A DNA stretch of 64,000 nt from Trichaptum fuscoviolaceum (GCA_910574455.1 CAJSYZ010000002.1:2133671-2197670); one strand, 5' to 3'; positions 1 through 12,940 are shown, counted from the stretch's first letter. Numbers and translations: made by a program. Notes: generated from the sequence alone by a model not told the origin.

Positions 1-3000
1 TGCAAGACTCCGAAGGTAGCGGTCTTCGAATCACGCGTGCATTGTTGAAGTGATTATTGACGATGTATTAGAATCGTCGCTTAACTGTTGATATGAAGCG
101 CGAACTCGTCAAGTGCTTGAGGACCGTAACATTGCTCGCCATGTTCTCCCGAGACTCAACGACCGTGTCTAATATCCAGAGCTGCCTGAAATCGATGACG
201 GTCATGGAGCCGGACCTCATTCTGAACCCTGTCTTGGAGCGAGCTATCCCGTCTCTGGAGGCGTTGGTAGAGACGCAACGTACCACTGCTGTTATCAAAG
301 CTTTGGGTGCCGTCGCGTTGGCATTGGTCTCGCGAGAGATTTATCCTCCCGGAGCGAAGCACCTCGTGTCAATTTTGCAGCTTCTTATCCCTGGTATAGA
401 TTTGGTATGTCATAGGGAAGATATGGTACACGACAGTACATACTGACTGACTTGTCAAAATAAGAATGATCCAGGAAAGACAGTAAGTCACTCGTCCGCC
501 GAAGTTAAAAATGTCGGTCGCTGATCTGTGTAATGAAGCTATGCACCACAGCATTCTTGGTAGAAATATCTCAGTACATCAAGTTCGGGGACTTAACGAC
601 AATCGAAGGAGAACTGCACTCGACCACCGATACGGAGTCGCCGATGCAGTACACTGAAGCTCCAAAAGTGGTAGACGCACCTGCAATGTATATACAGATG
701 CCGGACGCTGATGACGTGCTGCAAGAAGAACAAAATCTGACGGGTGCTGAAGAGGAAGCATTGCTTAGAGAAAGTACGGCAAGCTTCGCTGATTGGATTG
801 CGAACTTCATCCGGAGAGTGATCCTTCTTTTGGAAAATCTTCCGGAGGAGGGGACGGATGGATCACCGCGAGGGGGCGAGTCAGAAGGTCTGTTACCTAC
901 CATTCATTTGATCATTGTTCTGTGCGGGAATTTGACCTCGTGATTCTGTCTAGTACAAGTTGTAGATGCTGTTGCAGGCGCCTGCAGCCAGATTTGCGTG
1001 CATCTTTCTGAACCGCTATTCGATCTGGTGCTAAACATGATTTTTGATTATGCGAGCACGAATGTTAGGTCAAATGCAGTGCGCGCGGTACATCAGTTGG
1101 TGGAGTGCGTGGCCAACGCTAACGCCGCTAAGACACTTGCGAAGTTCATGCCGTTTTGTTCGCGGAATATCCGAGTAGAGCTTGAGCATGGAGCGAGCTC
1201 GTTGAGGACGACTTCGACGATGAACCCTATTCCGTCTGATACGACTTTACATTGGAGTATGTGTTCTCTGATATGCGTGATTTTAGCTAACTGGCTTGTC
1301 TCATTAGATCTGGCTATCCTCAGAGGTGCTATGCATAAGTAAGCTCAAGCAATTTCAATGAGACAATGCTAGCTAACGCTATGTTCTTTTACTAGCGATG
1401 GAAGAGCTGTATGTGCCTTTTGTTCTTGTCAAGACCCTCAAATTTACGAAGCGTACACAGACATTGAAGTACAAGGATGAGCTCTTGGACCTCTTTATTC
1501 TACTTCGCGATAAGACTTTCTCGAAGCGAGGCTACTCCTGGAGCGGAAAGCTCCTATCGAGCTTGCTATTAACGCTTACACACACTTATCCGCTTGAAAA
1601 CAAGTTCGTAAATCCAGATGAATGGAATAGCGAAGGTGACGGTGGTCCAGATCCTGGAACGTAGAAGAGCTTAACGTATTCGAGTAGATTTCCGCAGAAA
1701 CCACCACCGCTACTGGGGCAAATTATATAAGCCAGAAGACATCAAGGTGAGCAAGGTTCCAGTATTCTTGTAGCTTCACAACTGACTCGCCAAACGTTCT
1801 TGTAGATGTCGTGGCATGTCCCATGCGAGGAGGAGATTGAGTTTGCGCTCGCTATCTTCCGCGAGCTGGTTAAGCCCACTCTGGAGATGCTGGAGGCGCT
1901 GCTGGAGACCGGTTCGTTTCCCCAATCCATGCAGATGACGCGCAACTGAAAAAGATGATAGACCCTGCTTCTCGCGATAATGCGTGGAGAAATGATTTTT
2001 GCAGGTTTGTCATATCTTCATTCCACAGCGATTTCGACTGATAGTTATGCCTCCAATGCGTAGGTACTTAACGTTTGTAAGGAATGCATTTGCAGGGACG
2101 CCAACTCTACTACAAGAATTTCATACTCCGGAGGAGTTGAAGGCAACGTGTGCTACTTCGGATATTTTGTATGTTTTAAGCTACTTTATCTGAATTGTGT
2201 TGCTAATTGTATTTATAGCGATGAAATCCCGGAGATGATAGCCCATTGTGAACCGTTGCAGTCCTGCTTTGTTCTGACAGATCCACAAGATCCTCGTTAT
2301 AAGTTTGTGACTGGCTTACGGCACAGGTTTGGGCGTTTCCTGCGGAACGCGTCAGATTCACTTCGGAAGCAAGGGGAAGAAAACACCATTGATGCTGTCC
2401 ATGTATTGGTATGTTCCCTTTCGAGAATGTTTGTTTAGGAGCTCACGCAAGAGACATAGATTCGATCAATCCGTACTTACGCCCTTGAATACGGCGATAG
2501 CAGAGATAGGTACGCCAAATTTCGATGCTTGGCCATATGGTTCTGATCAACAAGTACATAGTTACTTCTCACAAAGTGACCAGTATTCAACTGAGCTAGG
2601 CCTGTCAAGACAGTACGCAAACCAGAAGGAATGGCCAAGGGCTGTGCTTGTCCGTCGCATTAGGTATGGATAAACATAGAATTATCAATCCATATACCTG
2701 ATTCTTGCATACGAAGACGTTATAATGCTGCACGGTTACGGTGGAATAGTATCGAACGATTAAGGGGTGATTTAGAGAACTCGTTGATAGATGAACTAAC
2801 GGAATGGTCAATGTGGCATTATGCGACAGGTATGTTTCCCGTTCTGCTTCCATGTGGAATTACTAATTGTATATAATTCGTAGTCCGAGAGTACGGCTAC
2901 TGTCCCAAAATTGATTTTTGCCTTACTGATCTGATTGACTAGGTCCGCTCAGACGTTACTGAGTTCGTTATGCTCGGTGGGTCGCTCTGTGTTCTGTAAC

Positions 3001-6000
3001 TATCTCTAATCTAAAAGCAACCCTTAGTTGTTCGATGGAGTACGGCGTCGTTGCATTCCACAATTCATGAAGAATATTGCTCCCGGACTTAATGATGATC
3101 GTGTGAAGGGTGCTTTGTGGTCTCTGAATATGCCTGTGATTGGTATGGGATATCTATCTCAGTATGCATGATGCTTTTACTCATGAGAGAACAGCGAAAT
3201 ACGCCCTTTCCGAGGCTGAATTCAGGGTAGACCTCCTCAAGGGCGTTTTCGCTTGCCAACCCCACACGAAAGTGCGTGTCACATTGCGCTTCTAAACTGA
3301 CTTTACTAATGAGAACATGTAGCCTTCTATACAAGAATGTGTGTCTGCACTTTCCGAGAATTGTGAGTCACTATCTTCAGCTCTAAATTCGATATTAAAC
3401 GATTTGACCCAGGCCTTGGTTGCGTACACGAGCCTTCCACGATTTACTATGCAATCGATAGTACGAGGATGGACCATGCCGCAAAACAATTGGAGGAGCT
3501 CTTGCCCCGAGAAATGCAAGATGAAGAGTTGGTGCAACGTTGCACAGAGCATCGGGTACTTCGAATGAACATTTACAACGATTCTCTGAGACTCACTGTG
3601 GGTGTTTCACAGACCTCCGTCTTCTGGCCTCGACTGACTCGTTACTTTGGCTATCAAGAATGATACAGTTCTTGAAATTGCACGGACGGAGAGCACTCAT
3701 TGGCGCTATGCCATTGTTGCTATACGTATACTGCGCACCTTCGTCCGCCGTGATGAACCTATATCGTCCTTAGAAATGAAGTACTTCCTTGACAAAACGC
3801 ATGATGCACATCCGTCCTTGGTAAGCGTAATGTTGTCCAGCTTCTGTGTTATTATACTTATGCAACTATATTTCAGCGATACGTTAGTTTCTTCATCCTT
3901 TCATCAAGTGTCAATGAAGAGCCACTCACTATCTAACCGTAGTATGCTCAACGTTCCGTTATGAAGAGCCTGAGATACGTCAAGCTTCGGACGTTCTGTC
4001 AGTCCCCTGAAGACATAGCCATGGAACGAAATCACAATCCTTTACGCGTCCGCTTCGAGCTGAAATCATTATCCAAAGGCTTTAACACTAAATACCTTCA
4101 ATCTTTCAAGGAGCGACTGGATTGGGATAAAGCCGCACTTGAGCCGTAAGCAACAGTTGTTCCATTTACTCCATACTCTGTCTCACCTGTTTTGATAGCA
4201 TGCTGCAAGACAAGGGCTGGACAGGTTGGCTGACTTGGCCAAAGGAAATTGAACTTTTCCTTGCTCCGCCTCCGGGTGACTATGCCTTGAAGAATTGGGA
4301 CTTGAAGAGCGCAGAGATGATACAAGCCGTTCGAGAAATTGCAACAACCGCACAATACTGGGAGGATTTATCTGTACATTTCTCTGAAGAGAATCACGCA
4401 GATGTCGCGACTCAGGACAATATATCGTGTGTCAAGTCAATTTGTAAGGCATTCTATAAGACAGCTGAAATGTTTCATCTGACGCTTTTTCAGTCCAGGT
4501 CCTGGAAGACGAACCATTCGAATCCTTAAAGCCTACCTTAGAGTCTTTAATGCTGGAGATTGACCAGAACAAGCAGCGTGCCGCTGCAGAACTCCTTGCA
4601 GGTCTCCTAGGTGGCATGAAGCATTGGCCGTTGGTAAAACAGGAGAAGATTTGGGAATGGATTAAACCTTTCCTGGGCAAGATCCTGGATTCGAATGTGA
4701 AGTCTGATACTCTGTTTGTCTGGTCTTCCTTCCTAGAGGTGCGTTTATCTTCCAAGAAATGAGCACTGTCGATATTTACTGATACGCAACATAGTATATG
4801 TTCTTCAGCAAGGATCCTCGGCGAGTGCAGCCACTCGTGGATTATATCTTCGAGAGCTTTAGGAGTTGTGACTTTAACGGAGAATTGTCTCTCAGTGCTG
4901 TCAAGGTTGCTGCATTCATTCGTGCTTTCTATGAAGAGTTGGGCTGGAGATGTTCGGCTTGGATGGACGAAATTCTGGACCGATACTGGTTGGAGCTCAA
5001 CTGTGAACATGACGAGGTCCGAAACTATATTGCAGATGCTCTGGAGTATTCAGGTAAAGCGAAGGTATGTAATCCTTTGCCTATTCATTTCATCAAATGT
5101 TAACGCATGAAACACTCAGTGGGCACCGAACCCTTCCATTCCTGTACCAGAAGTATTTGTTCGAGAATGCAGAACAAGGCCTCTTGAGTTTGACATCATG
5201 GGCATGCGGGGTACTTACCATAAGCAGCGGATAAAAGGATTGGTTGAGGGCTTCAAGATTTGGCGCGAGGAGCGAGTGCCCGGGGCCAGGGCCTTTCAAT
5301 CGAAATACGACCGCGTCGGCGTGACGGTGTGCAAGTGGTTGTTCCAGTCGTTACATGATGTTCAAGCAAGCTCCATTTTCGACTATATACTTCCCCTCAT
5401 GGTTTGTTTGCTTGTTCGGAAAGCTTTGTCCTTTGCTGACGATCTCCTTTGTCATTCTTAGCCTGAGCTGTTCCGCTTCACCGAAGGTGATCTCTTACTT
5501 CATATCATACACCTACAATAACTCAACGATAACCGTAGTGAATGACAACGATGATTTGTCAAAGCGAGCCAGTGCCCTATTAGTCCGCATGTGCGGTGTA
5601 GTGCCACCGAGAGAGCTCATTGACCCCCTAATCGATGCGATCTTTGAAGCAATTCGATCATCTCATTCTTGGAGAGTGCGCTTAAAAGCACTGCCCCTTC
5701 TGCAAAGTGAGTTGTTATCGCGTTTTCATACACGTTGGGATTGTCCATCTGATGACCGTGCGCGCCAGTCTTCTACTTCCGTCAGGTTCCGTTAATTAGC
5801 GAACCGAAGGTACTTGAAATATTGGAGGAGATTTGCAGGTGCTTAGACGACGAGATCATTGAAGTACGGGAGATGGCAGCGACGTGAGTACTAGATGGTC
5901 TTTACTGGCGTATGATCATGCACTGACTTGCTATGAAAAACAGGACATTGTCTGGGATGATTCGTCTTTCTCCACGGCATAGTGTTATCACCCTTAAGGA

Positions 6001-6398
6001 CCGATTTGTCCGGCTGCTCAACGACGCCGATCTCCCTGCGCGTCAATCTCCCAAGTACGCCCCAGCGCTCCGGAAGCGACATGCCGCAATCCTCGGTATT
6101 TGCGCCATCGTCGACAGCTTCCCATACACAGTTGAAAAGTGGATGCCCGTGCTTCTCACAGACGTGCTCGCGGAGCATACGTACGATCCCATACCCGTGT
6201 CGACGACCGTGCGCAAATGTGCGAGCAATTTCAAGAAGACACACCAGGATACGTGGCATGAAGACTCCAAGCGTTTTACGGAGGAGCAGCTGTCGGCGCT
6301 GTCGACGCTTATAACCGGATCATCATACTGTACGTCTTGCTTTGCGTTTCTAACCAAATACAATTGAATTGATTTTGATACGTTACTCAGATGCTTGA
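1..6398 (+). CDS. BLM10: Proteasome activator BLM10/PA200 (PSME4), 5'-truncated
   Basis: This is the C-terminal part of the large HEAT-repeat activator that caps the 20S proteasome in the nucleus and cytosol. The 5' end lies before the window. Reading is broken by many short GT-AG introns (for example 16-71, and 5881 to about 5941). Family landmarks appear in order: a helical stretch ending PGIDL near 400, KTFSKRGYSW near 1540, RFGRFLRNAS near 2330, GSLWSLN-like text near 3110, and a long C-terminal HEAT region from 4800 on. The last coding stretch contains TWHEDSKRFTEEQL and then TGSS. A final intron (6330-6390) joins this to an 8-base exon (6391-6398) that gives the end Ser-Ser-Tyr-Tyr-Ala. 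That is the HbYX-type tail which inserts into the 20S alpha ring in known BLM10/PA200. The frame looks open across predicted splices, so I see no sign of a pseudogene. It is convergent with the HIT-like gene. Confidence 0.9.
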
Positions 6399-6897
6399 GA
6401 AGACGGGAATGGACCGTGTGTAGTGGAGTAGAATACTACCCGTGTTTGAATAATTGTCTTTGTTGTACGGAACATAATACCCATTTAATGCCTTTCATCG
6501 CCGACTTTCCAGTATTCTAGGATATAACCAAGCACTGCTGAGAGAGAGTGGTCGGAGAAGTCTGATTTAGCTTGATCTTGAGATGGTATATATGTAGTAT
6601 GAAACGAACAGAACCGTGACAGGAACGATGACAATACTGAGTCTGGCTAATGGTATGTAGTATGCAACACTGAAATGAATTGAACGGCTGAAGGTCCGAT
6701 GCGATTAGACACGACAAGTAGGTCACCTGTGATAGAAAAAGAGATGACGCATAATAAGGAAAGGTGGATGAGGGAGAAAGACAAAGTAATGATCGTGAAG
6801 GATGCAGTAAGGCGGCGCGGATCAACGAAACGAAGCAAAGGAAAAGCTACGTACAGAAAACGTCACGGGATGGTAATTTGGGTATACTACCCTGCTG
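6399..6897. other. Intergenic, convergent 3' flanks
   Basis: About 500 bp lie between the BLM10 stop and the stop of the HIT-like gene on the other strand. It should hold both 3' untranslated regions. I see no long open frame with coding character, no RNA gene and no repeat. Confidence 0.6.
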
Positions 6898-8659
6898 CTA
6901 CGGGACAGGCGACAACAGCTGGTCGTCCGTCCCTATCCGTGAGCCCGGGCGCGAACTCAAGCCAGCACTCGAGCTCAAGCCCGACCCAGCCGAGCTCGAA
7001 CTGCTATAGGATCCCTCTCTAATCGCACCCGACCTCGTCTTCGTTCCCGGGTCCAGTCCTCCTCCTCCCGACCCGCTGTCTTGCTGCCCGCCGCTGCTGC
7101 CCGAGGCACCGAGGGGCCTCATGTCGAAATGGCTCGACGTCAGGATCGTCGGCGTCCTCAGACTCTCTCTCGAAGACGAGTGCGTCGCCGACTCGACGTC
7201 ATATGCCGAAAGGCCCGCATCCGTTGTCTCCAGCCCGTCCGCCGTCCCACTCCGGGCGCCAGCATCTGGGATTCGGTCGATCGGTGCCGTAGAGCGCGAT
7301 TGGTAGCCTGACTTGACGCGATTGTTCGAGGTTTCTTCTCTGTTTCATGAAAAGAAGGCCGGTGGTTAGAGATAATTCACAGAGAAGAAAGCATACAGAA
7401 CGGAAGAATAAAGCGTGGCCCCAGCACAAGCTAGCTCAACAGAAACGGAAGAAAGGGCACATAACGAATGAGAAAATGAGTATGCGTATGTTAGTCCAAT
7501 CAAACGGCGAACTATTGCAACCCAATCGCATGAAAGGTGTCTAGTTGGTAGCGGAATACCAAGAGATCAAGACATACAAAACCGCAAATGAAGAATGGTG
7601 CCAAGGGAATGCACCACAATTAAGGTGCAATTGATAGCTGATAGCCTGCACGGGATTATGCAAGTAAAATGGGGAAACAGCGGGTAGTAGGTCGACGGGT
7701 AGAGAACGCCGAAAGGGAATAAAATGCTCGGTTGAATACTTTAGAAAGGGGAAAATTGGCTGGAGGATAGCCGACAGGTAGTGAAGGAAAGATAGAGAAT
7801 TCAAGTCGGTGAAACCAAGAACGAAAAATGAATGGAAAGAAAGAACGAAATTACATACCGAATTTCCGCTATCAAATCCTCAACAGCATACCACCCCAAG
7901 GGACCGTATGCGACGCTGCGCCACCACCCACACAAGTCATTCGGTGCAATATACGCATGGGCATGCAAGTGGTCCTTCACGGGGATCGCACTGTCCTTCC
8001 AAGGCGGCGTGATGAAGCCCACTCTGAAGTTCGACTGGCTCGGATCGAGGGCGAGGGGGGTGCTGGAGGTAGATGTGGAGGAGTAAGGGGAGAGTGTGGG
8101 GGGGAAGGGAGGCGAGGAGAGTGTCAGGGGTGAGATGGGCCTTCCGTCCGAGGATTGATTGGATGGTGCTTGCAGTCGAGGGGAAGAAGGTGGGGCGAGT
8201 GTGGAAAGGAAGCGGTGGGCGAGGGAGCGGAGGGAGACGAGGAGGGGGACGTCGCTTGCAGACTAGGTATAAAGCAATTAGTTACACGGGAGATGCGGAG
8301 GAAAGTGAGAATTGGCTTCGTACGAGCATGTATATAGAAGGAACGTGTAAGCTTCAAAAGAACAAAAAGTATCCAGTCAGTCAGCACCCGCGCACTGTAC
8401 AACAGAAGACCCACTTGAACACAATGACGAGATGGCCCTTCGAGCTCACCGGGTTCGCGCGCTCGCGGTACACAGTGAAGTTGTCGTCCCGCCAAAGGAT
8501 TTCGGGCCCGTTGTCCGCAGGGCGTCCGAGGCGCTGTATGCGCGGCAGCGGGCCGCCCGTCGCCTGCGCAGAGAACAGCGCGGGCGAGTTGGGCGCGCTG
8601 TGCAGGGCTTTCCCGACGATGCCGCACATGGGGCAGCCGCTCTTTGAGGCGAAGGCCAT
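6898..8659 (-). CDS. HIT-like (histidine triad) domain protein
   Basis: HIT proteins are nucleotide hydrolases or transferases. The substrate of this fungal branch is unknown to me. Four exons (8415-8659, 8324-8351, 7859-8262, 7340 boundary to 6898) join in frame to 372 residues; the summed length of 1119 is divisible by three. An N-terminal CPMC pair (about residue 10) may bind zinc. Then come the HIT beta strands (ILWRDDNFTVYRERA, GHLVIVF, NLHVPSIYML), a roughly 90-residue Ser/Pro-rich insert, the triad motif DHLHAHAYIAPN near residue 195, and GWWRSVAYGPLGWYA. The last third is a Ser/Gly-rich tail ending SPVP. The gene is divergent from TRAX. Intron 3 (7340-7858) is 519 bp, roughly eight times the local norm. 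Start chosen at the first ATG before the CPMC segment. Confidence 0.8.
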
Positions 8660-9309
8660 CTTTCCTTTCTTACGCTCGTGATGGGATTGAACTCCTTTTC
8701 GTCAGCTTCTCGACACTTCCTTTTTGTTTCGTTTTGCTTGAGCTGGAGAGCACAGGCAGATAGACTGATGGTTAGACGAAGACGAGTGGAAGGAGAATTG
8801 GGGGGATGGCCAAGGCTAAGGCTGAGGTGAGTCTTCCTAGTCCAACCGTCGGGTATACACCACTCTCGCCTTAGCTCCAAATCACCCTTCCGAAAGAATC
8901 CCTTCAAAATTCGCTTGCAAGTGGGAGTCCGCAGCTGTTTAGGACGGCGTTAGTGGCGTCCTTTGTCGTCGTTAATAGTCGTTGATGCAGAAATGTTTGT
9001 TGGACGTGAGCTGTAAAGACGGGTAGGGAAGGCGAAGCAGTCGGGCGCTAATTCTTGCTCGCTTTCGCGTCAGACACGCATGAGTCGCGTGGGAATGTCC
9101 CTCTACTATAGTACCCGCTCTAATTTCAGTACATGTATGCGCTGTAAATAACTCGGGCTCTCTCGTTCATCTCTAATTTGATAGTTCCTGCCGTCTGTAT
9201 TCTAAGAATTCCCTCTCATCAAGCTCCTGCTCTCACATTTCTCCTAGATGTCCCTCTCCGACTAAACTTATCACAGAGTTCAAAGCAAAAAAAGGTACTC
9301 AGGGGGCGT
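8660..9309. promoter_or_regulatory. Shared upstream region of the HIT-like and TRAX genes
   Basis: This 650 bp head-to-head spacer must hold both promoters. The 9100-9300 part is CT-rich next to the TRAX start, as in many fungal promoters. I see no convincing TATA box or other named site. Confidence 0.4.
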
Positions 9310-10680
9310 ATGAGTACTAACGCAGCAGCACGGGCTCCGGACGGCACCGCGCAGCAGCAACCTCCCTCTCTCCTTCTTCCAACGTCGCACACCAGAGGAC
9401 CAATCACAAGACCGATGAGTACTATAGGTATGGACGTTGACACCGGCATGGACCAGGAGGCCCAGGGCCTGTCTCTACGACCCGAGTCGCCAATGAAGAC
9501 AAGTGAGGACTCGAAGCCACGCCCAGGGACGATCGGGTCCCGGGACGCGGTCGTGCAGATCTTCGAGGCGTTCCACGTCGAGCTGGACGAGCACCATGAC
9601 CGGCGGGAGAGGCTCATCAAGGTGTGCACCGTGGCGCGTAGTGCAGATGTAAAAAAAATCATAATTATTATGGTAGATGAGCCGCGACATAACGAACCTC
9701 TCGAAGAAAGCCATCTTCCTGCTGCACAGGCTCGCTGCGCAGAGCACCACCAGCTCCAGCACCATGTCTCCCGATACCACGCCGTCGACACCCTCAGCGA
9801 CGAACGCAAGCACCTTCTCTCACATCGCCGCCCTGGGCTTTGCGCGCCTCACTGAAATCGAAGCCCTCTTCCGCCGTATGCGGCCCGAGCTCGCGGCAGG
9901 TGTCTTCTGGCGGTACCAGTCCCAGGTGAGCCCGGGTTTGCAGGAGTACATCGAGGCGCTGGCGTTTGCGCACTACTTGGACACTGGCGCGCTGATTGGG
10001 TACGAGGAGGTGCAGGCGCGTTTGAGGGACGACGAGGGCGAGGTCAGTATCGTCTGCTAGCTTAATATTTTCTACATATTTAAAACGATTATTAAGTACT
10101 TCCCTTTACCACTCGAAGAGTATCTCCTGGGCGTATCGGACTTGACGGGCGAGCTCATGCGCTTCGCGATCACCGCCATCGCACGCCGGGGAAGCCGCCA
10201 GAAGGCAGGCGAAGTGAGCGACTTCGTGCGGCACTGCAAGGCGGGTGAGTATATGTCTCTCAGTCTTTCCTGTCGCCTTCGTATACGCATCACGCTAACC
10301 CCCTGACCCTGTCCTTTCCGACATAAATCCATGCACAGACTTCGACGGCTTCACGCCCTACGTCAAGAACCTCGGGAAGAAGCAAGCCGTCACCGCGCAG
10401 TCGCTGATGAAGATCGAGGATGGTGCGTCGCGTTCGACCTCTGACAAAATTCATTCATTCATTCATTCATTCATTCGTTCGTTCGTTTGTAGCGGCATAC
10501 GCCATCGCCGTGCGCGCATCCGAGTACGCGGGGTCAGAGGACATCCTGGAGGACATCGTCGAGCGGTGCGTGCTGGACGTGCGGAGCAAGCGATACGATG
10601 CGTACGAGGGCGGAGGCGGAGGCGGACATGGGGAGATGGAATATCGAGATGGGGAGGGGTATTCTGACATGTTCGCGTAG
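9310..10680 (+). CDS. TSNAX: Translin-associated factor X (TRAX) homologue
   Basis: TRAX is the catalytic partner of translin in the C3PO endoribonuclease, which acts on small RNA duplexes and tRNA fragments. Five exons (9310-9621, 9677-10042, 10097-10244, 10339-10422, 10493-10680) sum to 1098 bases, giving 365 residues. After a Pro/Ser-rich N-terminus come FEAFHVELDEHHDRRERLIK and SRDITNLSKKAIFLLHR, then LQEYIEALAFAHYL and LLGVSDLTGELMRFAI. The acidic residues of the last two motifs match the positions known as catalytic in human TRAX (Glu126, Glu129, Asp193, Glu197). A Ser/Thr-rich insert (about residues 130-155) sits between helices. The C-terminus has a Gly run. Intron 4 carries an ATTC microsatellite. 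No translin partner gene is in the window. The ATG at 9310 is the first good start; an in-frame Met lies 37 codons on. Confidence 0.88.
10449..10488 (+). repeat. (ATTC)n/(GTTC)n microsatellite in TRAX intron 4
   Basis: About ten tetranucleotide units of ATTC grade into GTTC just before the 3' splice site at 10492. The tract is pyrimidine-rich on the sense strand and probably serves as the polypyrimidine tract. Length variation between strains is likely. Confidence 0.85.
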
Positions 10681-12940
10681 AGCGCGGCTCAGGCTTCAGT
10701 CGTCGAGCACTGACACACCATTAGAGGTAGCTCTAAGAGCATTCATAAAAGCAGTAGAAACAAGAATCATGTATCATATAGCAATCGTCCTGTAATCCTA
10801 CGCACAAAAGCATCATCATGTCCCATAAAAACCTAATTTCGAACAGCCCACGGAATAAACAAGAATAAGCAGCCCGAACTCAAGGCCAGGGAGACTCGAA
10901 TAAAGTCCTTGCTCTGCCAGCACTTAGCCTCAGCCCCACTTACGCGGGCGCGGGTGAAGAGACAGGAGAGCGATGGGGGTCGAGCTTCTCCGTCGTCGTC
11001 GAACTGGTCTTGGTGAAAAGAAAAAAAAAGTGGACTGCGATGGACCATCGAGGTGTTCTTGGATTATGTCAGCACTGACACACTGGCACTCAGGCTGTAA
11101 CAATTGGCACGTGAGCCAAGACTTGGCTTGCCTAAAACGCGTCGGTGGCGAGCCTGAGCGGCGCGGCTGCTCGTTGCTTCCGCCGCGACCGCGACCGCGA
11201 CGACGACTCGGCGGACGCGAATATTCAAGTTATGGACGCGTCGCTTCATGTTCTACAACATGTTACACCGTGCACGCGTCCGAGACGCTCCACAAGCGTT
11301 CCTTGCGTGTATGTACTGCGTGTCAAGACGCATACGTACGACGACCGCAATGTGTACGCGTGTGGTATGGGGCCAGTGCTTGGCTCGGACGACATATGTT
11401 CGGGTAACGACAAAGGTTGACATAAGTCGTATGTTTTTTCCCTCCCGGTTCGCTTGAGTCTGAGTTTGCCTGTACGTTGCCAGACCGAAGAAGCTTGAGG
11501 AAAATACGCAGACTCGGACCCTCAGGTCCCGGACGGCCGCGCCGTAGCGAACAAGCTTGAAACCCTTCCCATACTAGTATCCCGGCGCCTAACCACAGAC
11601 CACAAACCCAAGAACAAGAGCAAGAGAAGAAACAACTGACATAAAAGCACTTTGAGTCCAGAACAAGGCGCACCGAGTACATCTACACACGCTCTAACTC
11701 CACGCTTCTTACGCTGGAACACGTTATGTACATGGCCAGAAGCCTGAGCGCAGTATAGACTATATACATCGTAGAGCGCTTCTAGGAGAACACTATACTA
11801 CGCACTAAACAGCATCTCTCTTGTCCTCCGAAAGAGAATTTTGTCCGAATCCGAGTCCAACTTATTGACATTGTGACAACCCGTTTCCATGCATGTTCTC
11901 TTGTGTTTGTCTTGTTCCTCTTGTCTACCAAACGAAAATGAGCGTCACCTGCATCATGATAATGTAGTAAGCCCAAGCCCACTCACTGTGGTACGCAGTT
12001 TGTATTTCGTGCTGCATGCCAATCCCCCGATGCATAGATACACGATCTCGGGGATCGACAGCAGCACACAAGACAGTGGAGCCTTTTCCGACAGCTGTCC
12101 AGCACGGCTAAAGTGTTACCAAACTTCAAGCACACCGAGACGTCATAAAATATGTTATGTTATTCGAGTATGTATAAATTATACTATGATACGATTTATG
12201 TTACATACGAGTTCAAGAGTCGTTCAGTTGCTATACACAAGAAGACACAAAGCCACCCCTCGTAGTATGCACGATTTGCAAACCAGGAAGATGAATCCGA
12301 GTGACGCCGCATGCATCGCAAGAAACTAAGATTGGCAACCAGAGAGAGAGGCATAAGGAGACAAAACAAAGCGATAATTATACTATACTGCGCTGTATGT
12401 TACTAGTAGTCGACATGAGAGAGAGAGAGAGAGAAAATGTACGTATGTTGGATGGCAAAGCATGCGTTCGATGAATGGGTTTGAAACAGCCAAGTCCCTT
12501 GGGGCGCAAAAAAAGAGGCAGAATGTTAGAACAAAGTGTGGAAGAAAAAAAGAAGGAGAGTTGGAAACGCTACACATTCGGTTCGGGCTCGGGTTGGGGT
12601 CGCTCCCGTGCGTCATGATACATGGTGGAACACAGGAGAGGAGGGTGGGTGCGCTGGAGCGGACAGAATGAGAAGATGCAAACGATAGAAGAGAAAAAAA
12701 GTAGAGGTTGTAAGAACAGGATTTACAAATGTATGCTTGTACTGTAGTGGGTGTCGTCGTCGTCGTCGAGCGTCTTCTTCGTGGCCAAAAAGAAAAAGGA
12801 AAAAATGCGAACAAATGCTAATGGAGAGAGGAAATAAATGCCTGTAAAAACGTTTTTGCTGTCGTGAACCCGTCATCGAGGTAACTTTTTCGTTATAAGA
12901 AGAATAAATGCGAGGGAATGGAGAAGACATGTCGGCGCGC
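10681..12940. other. Gene-poor interval between TRAX and the BTG-like gene
   Basis: This 2.26 kb stretch is the longest in the window without a gene I can support. Several open frames of 60-145 codons exist on both strands, but none has a recognisable motif, plausible splice pattern or coding-like composition. It holds the TRAX 3' flank, a GA microsatellite (12417-12434) and the 3' flank of the BTG-like gene. A non-coding transcript cannot be excluded. Confidence 0.55.
12417..12434. repeat. (GA)9 microsatellite
   Basis: Nine uninterrupted GA dinucleotides lie about 500 bp downstream of the BTG-like stop codon. No function is apparent. Confidence 0.9.

Noticed and set aside
11145..11722. Several 60-140-codon frames in the gene-poor gap
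   Set aside because: They overlap on both strands, are Arg- or Ser-rich and share no family motif.
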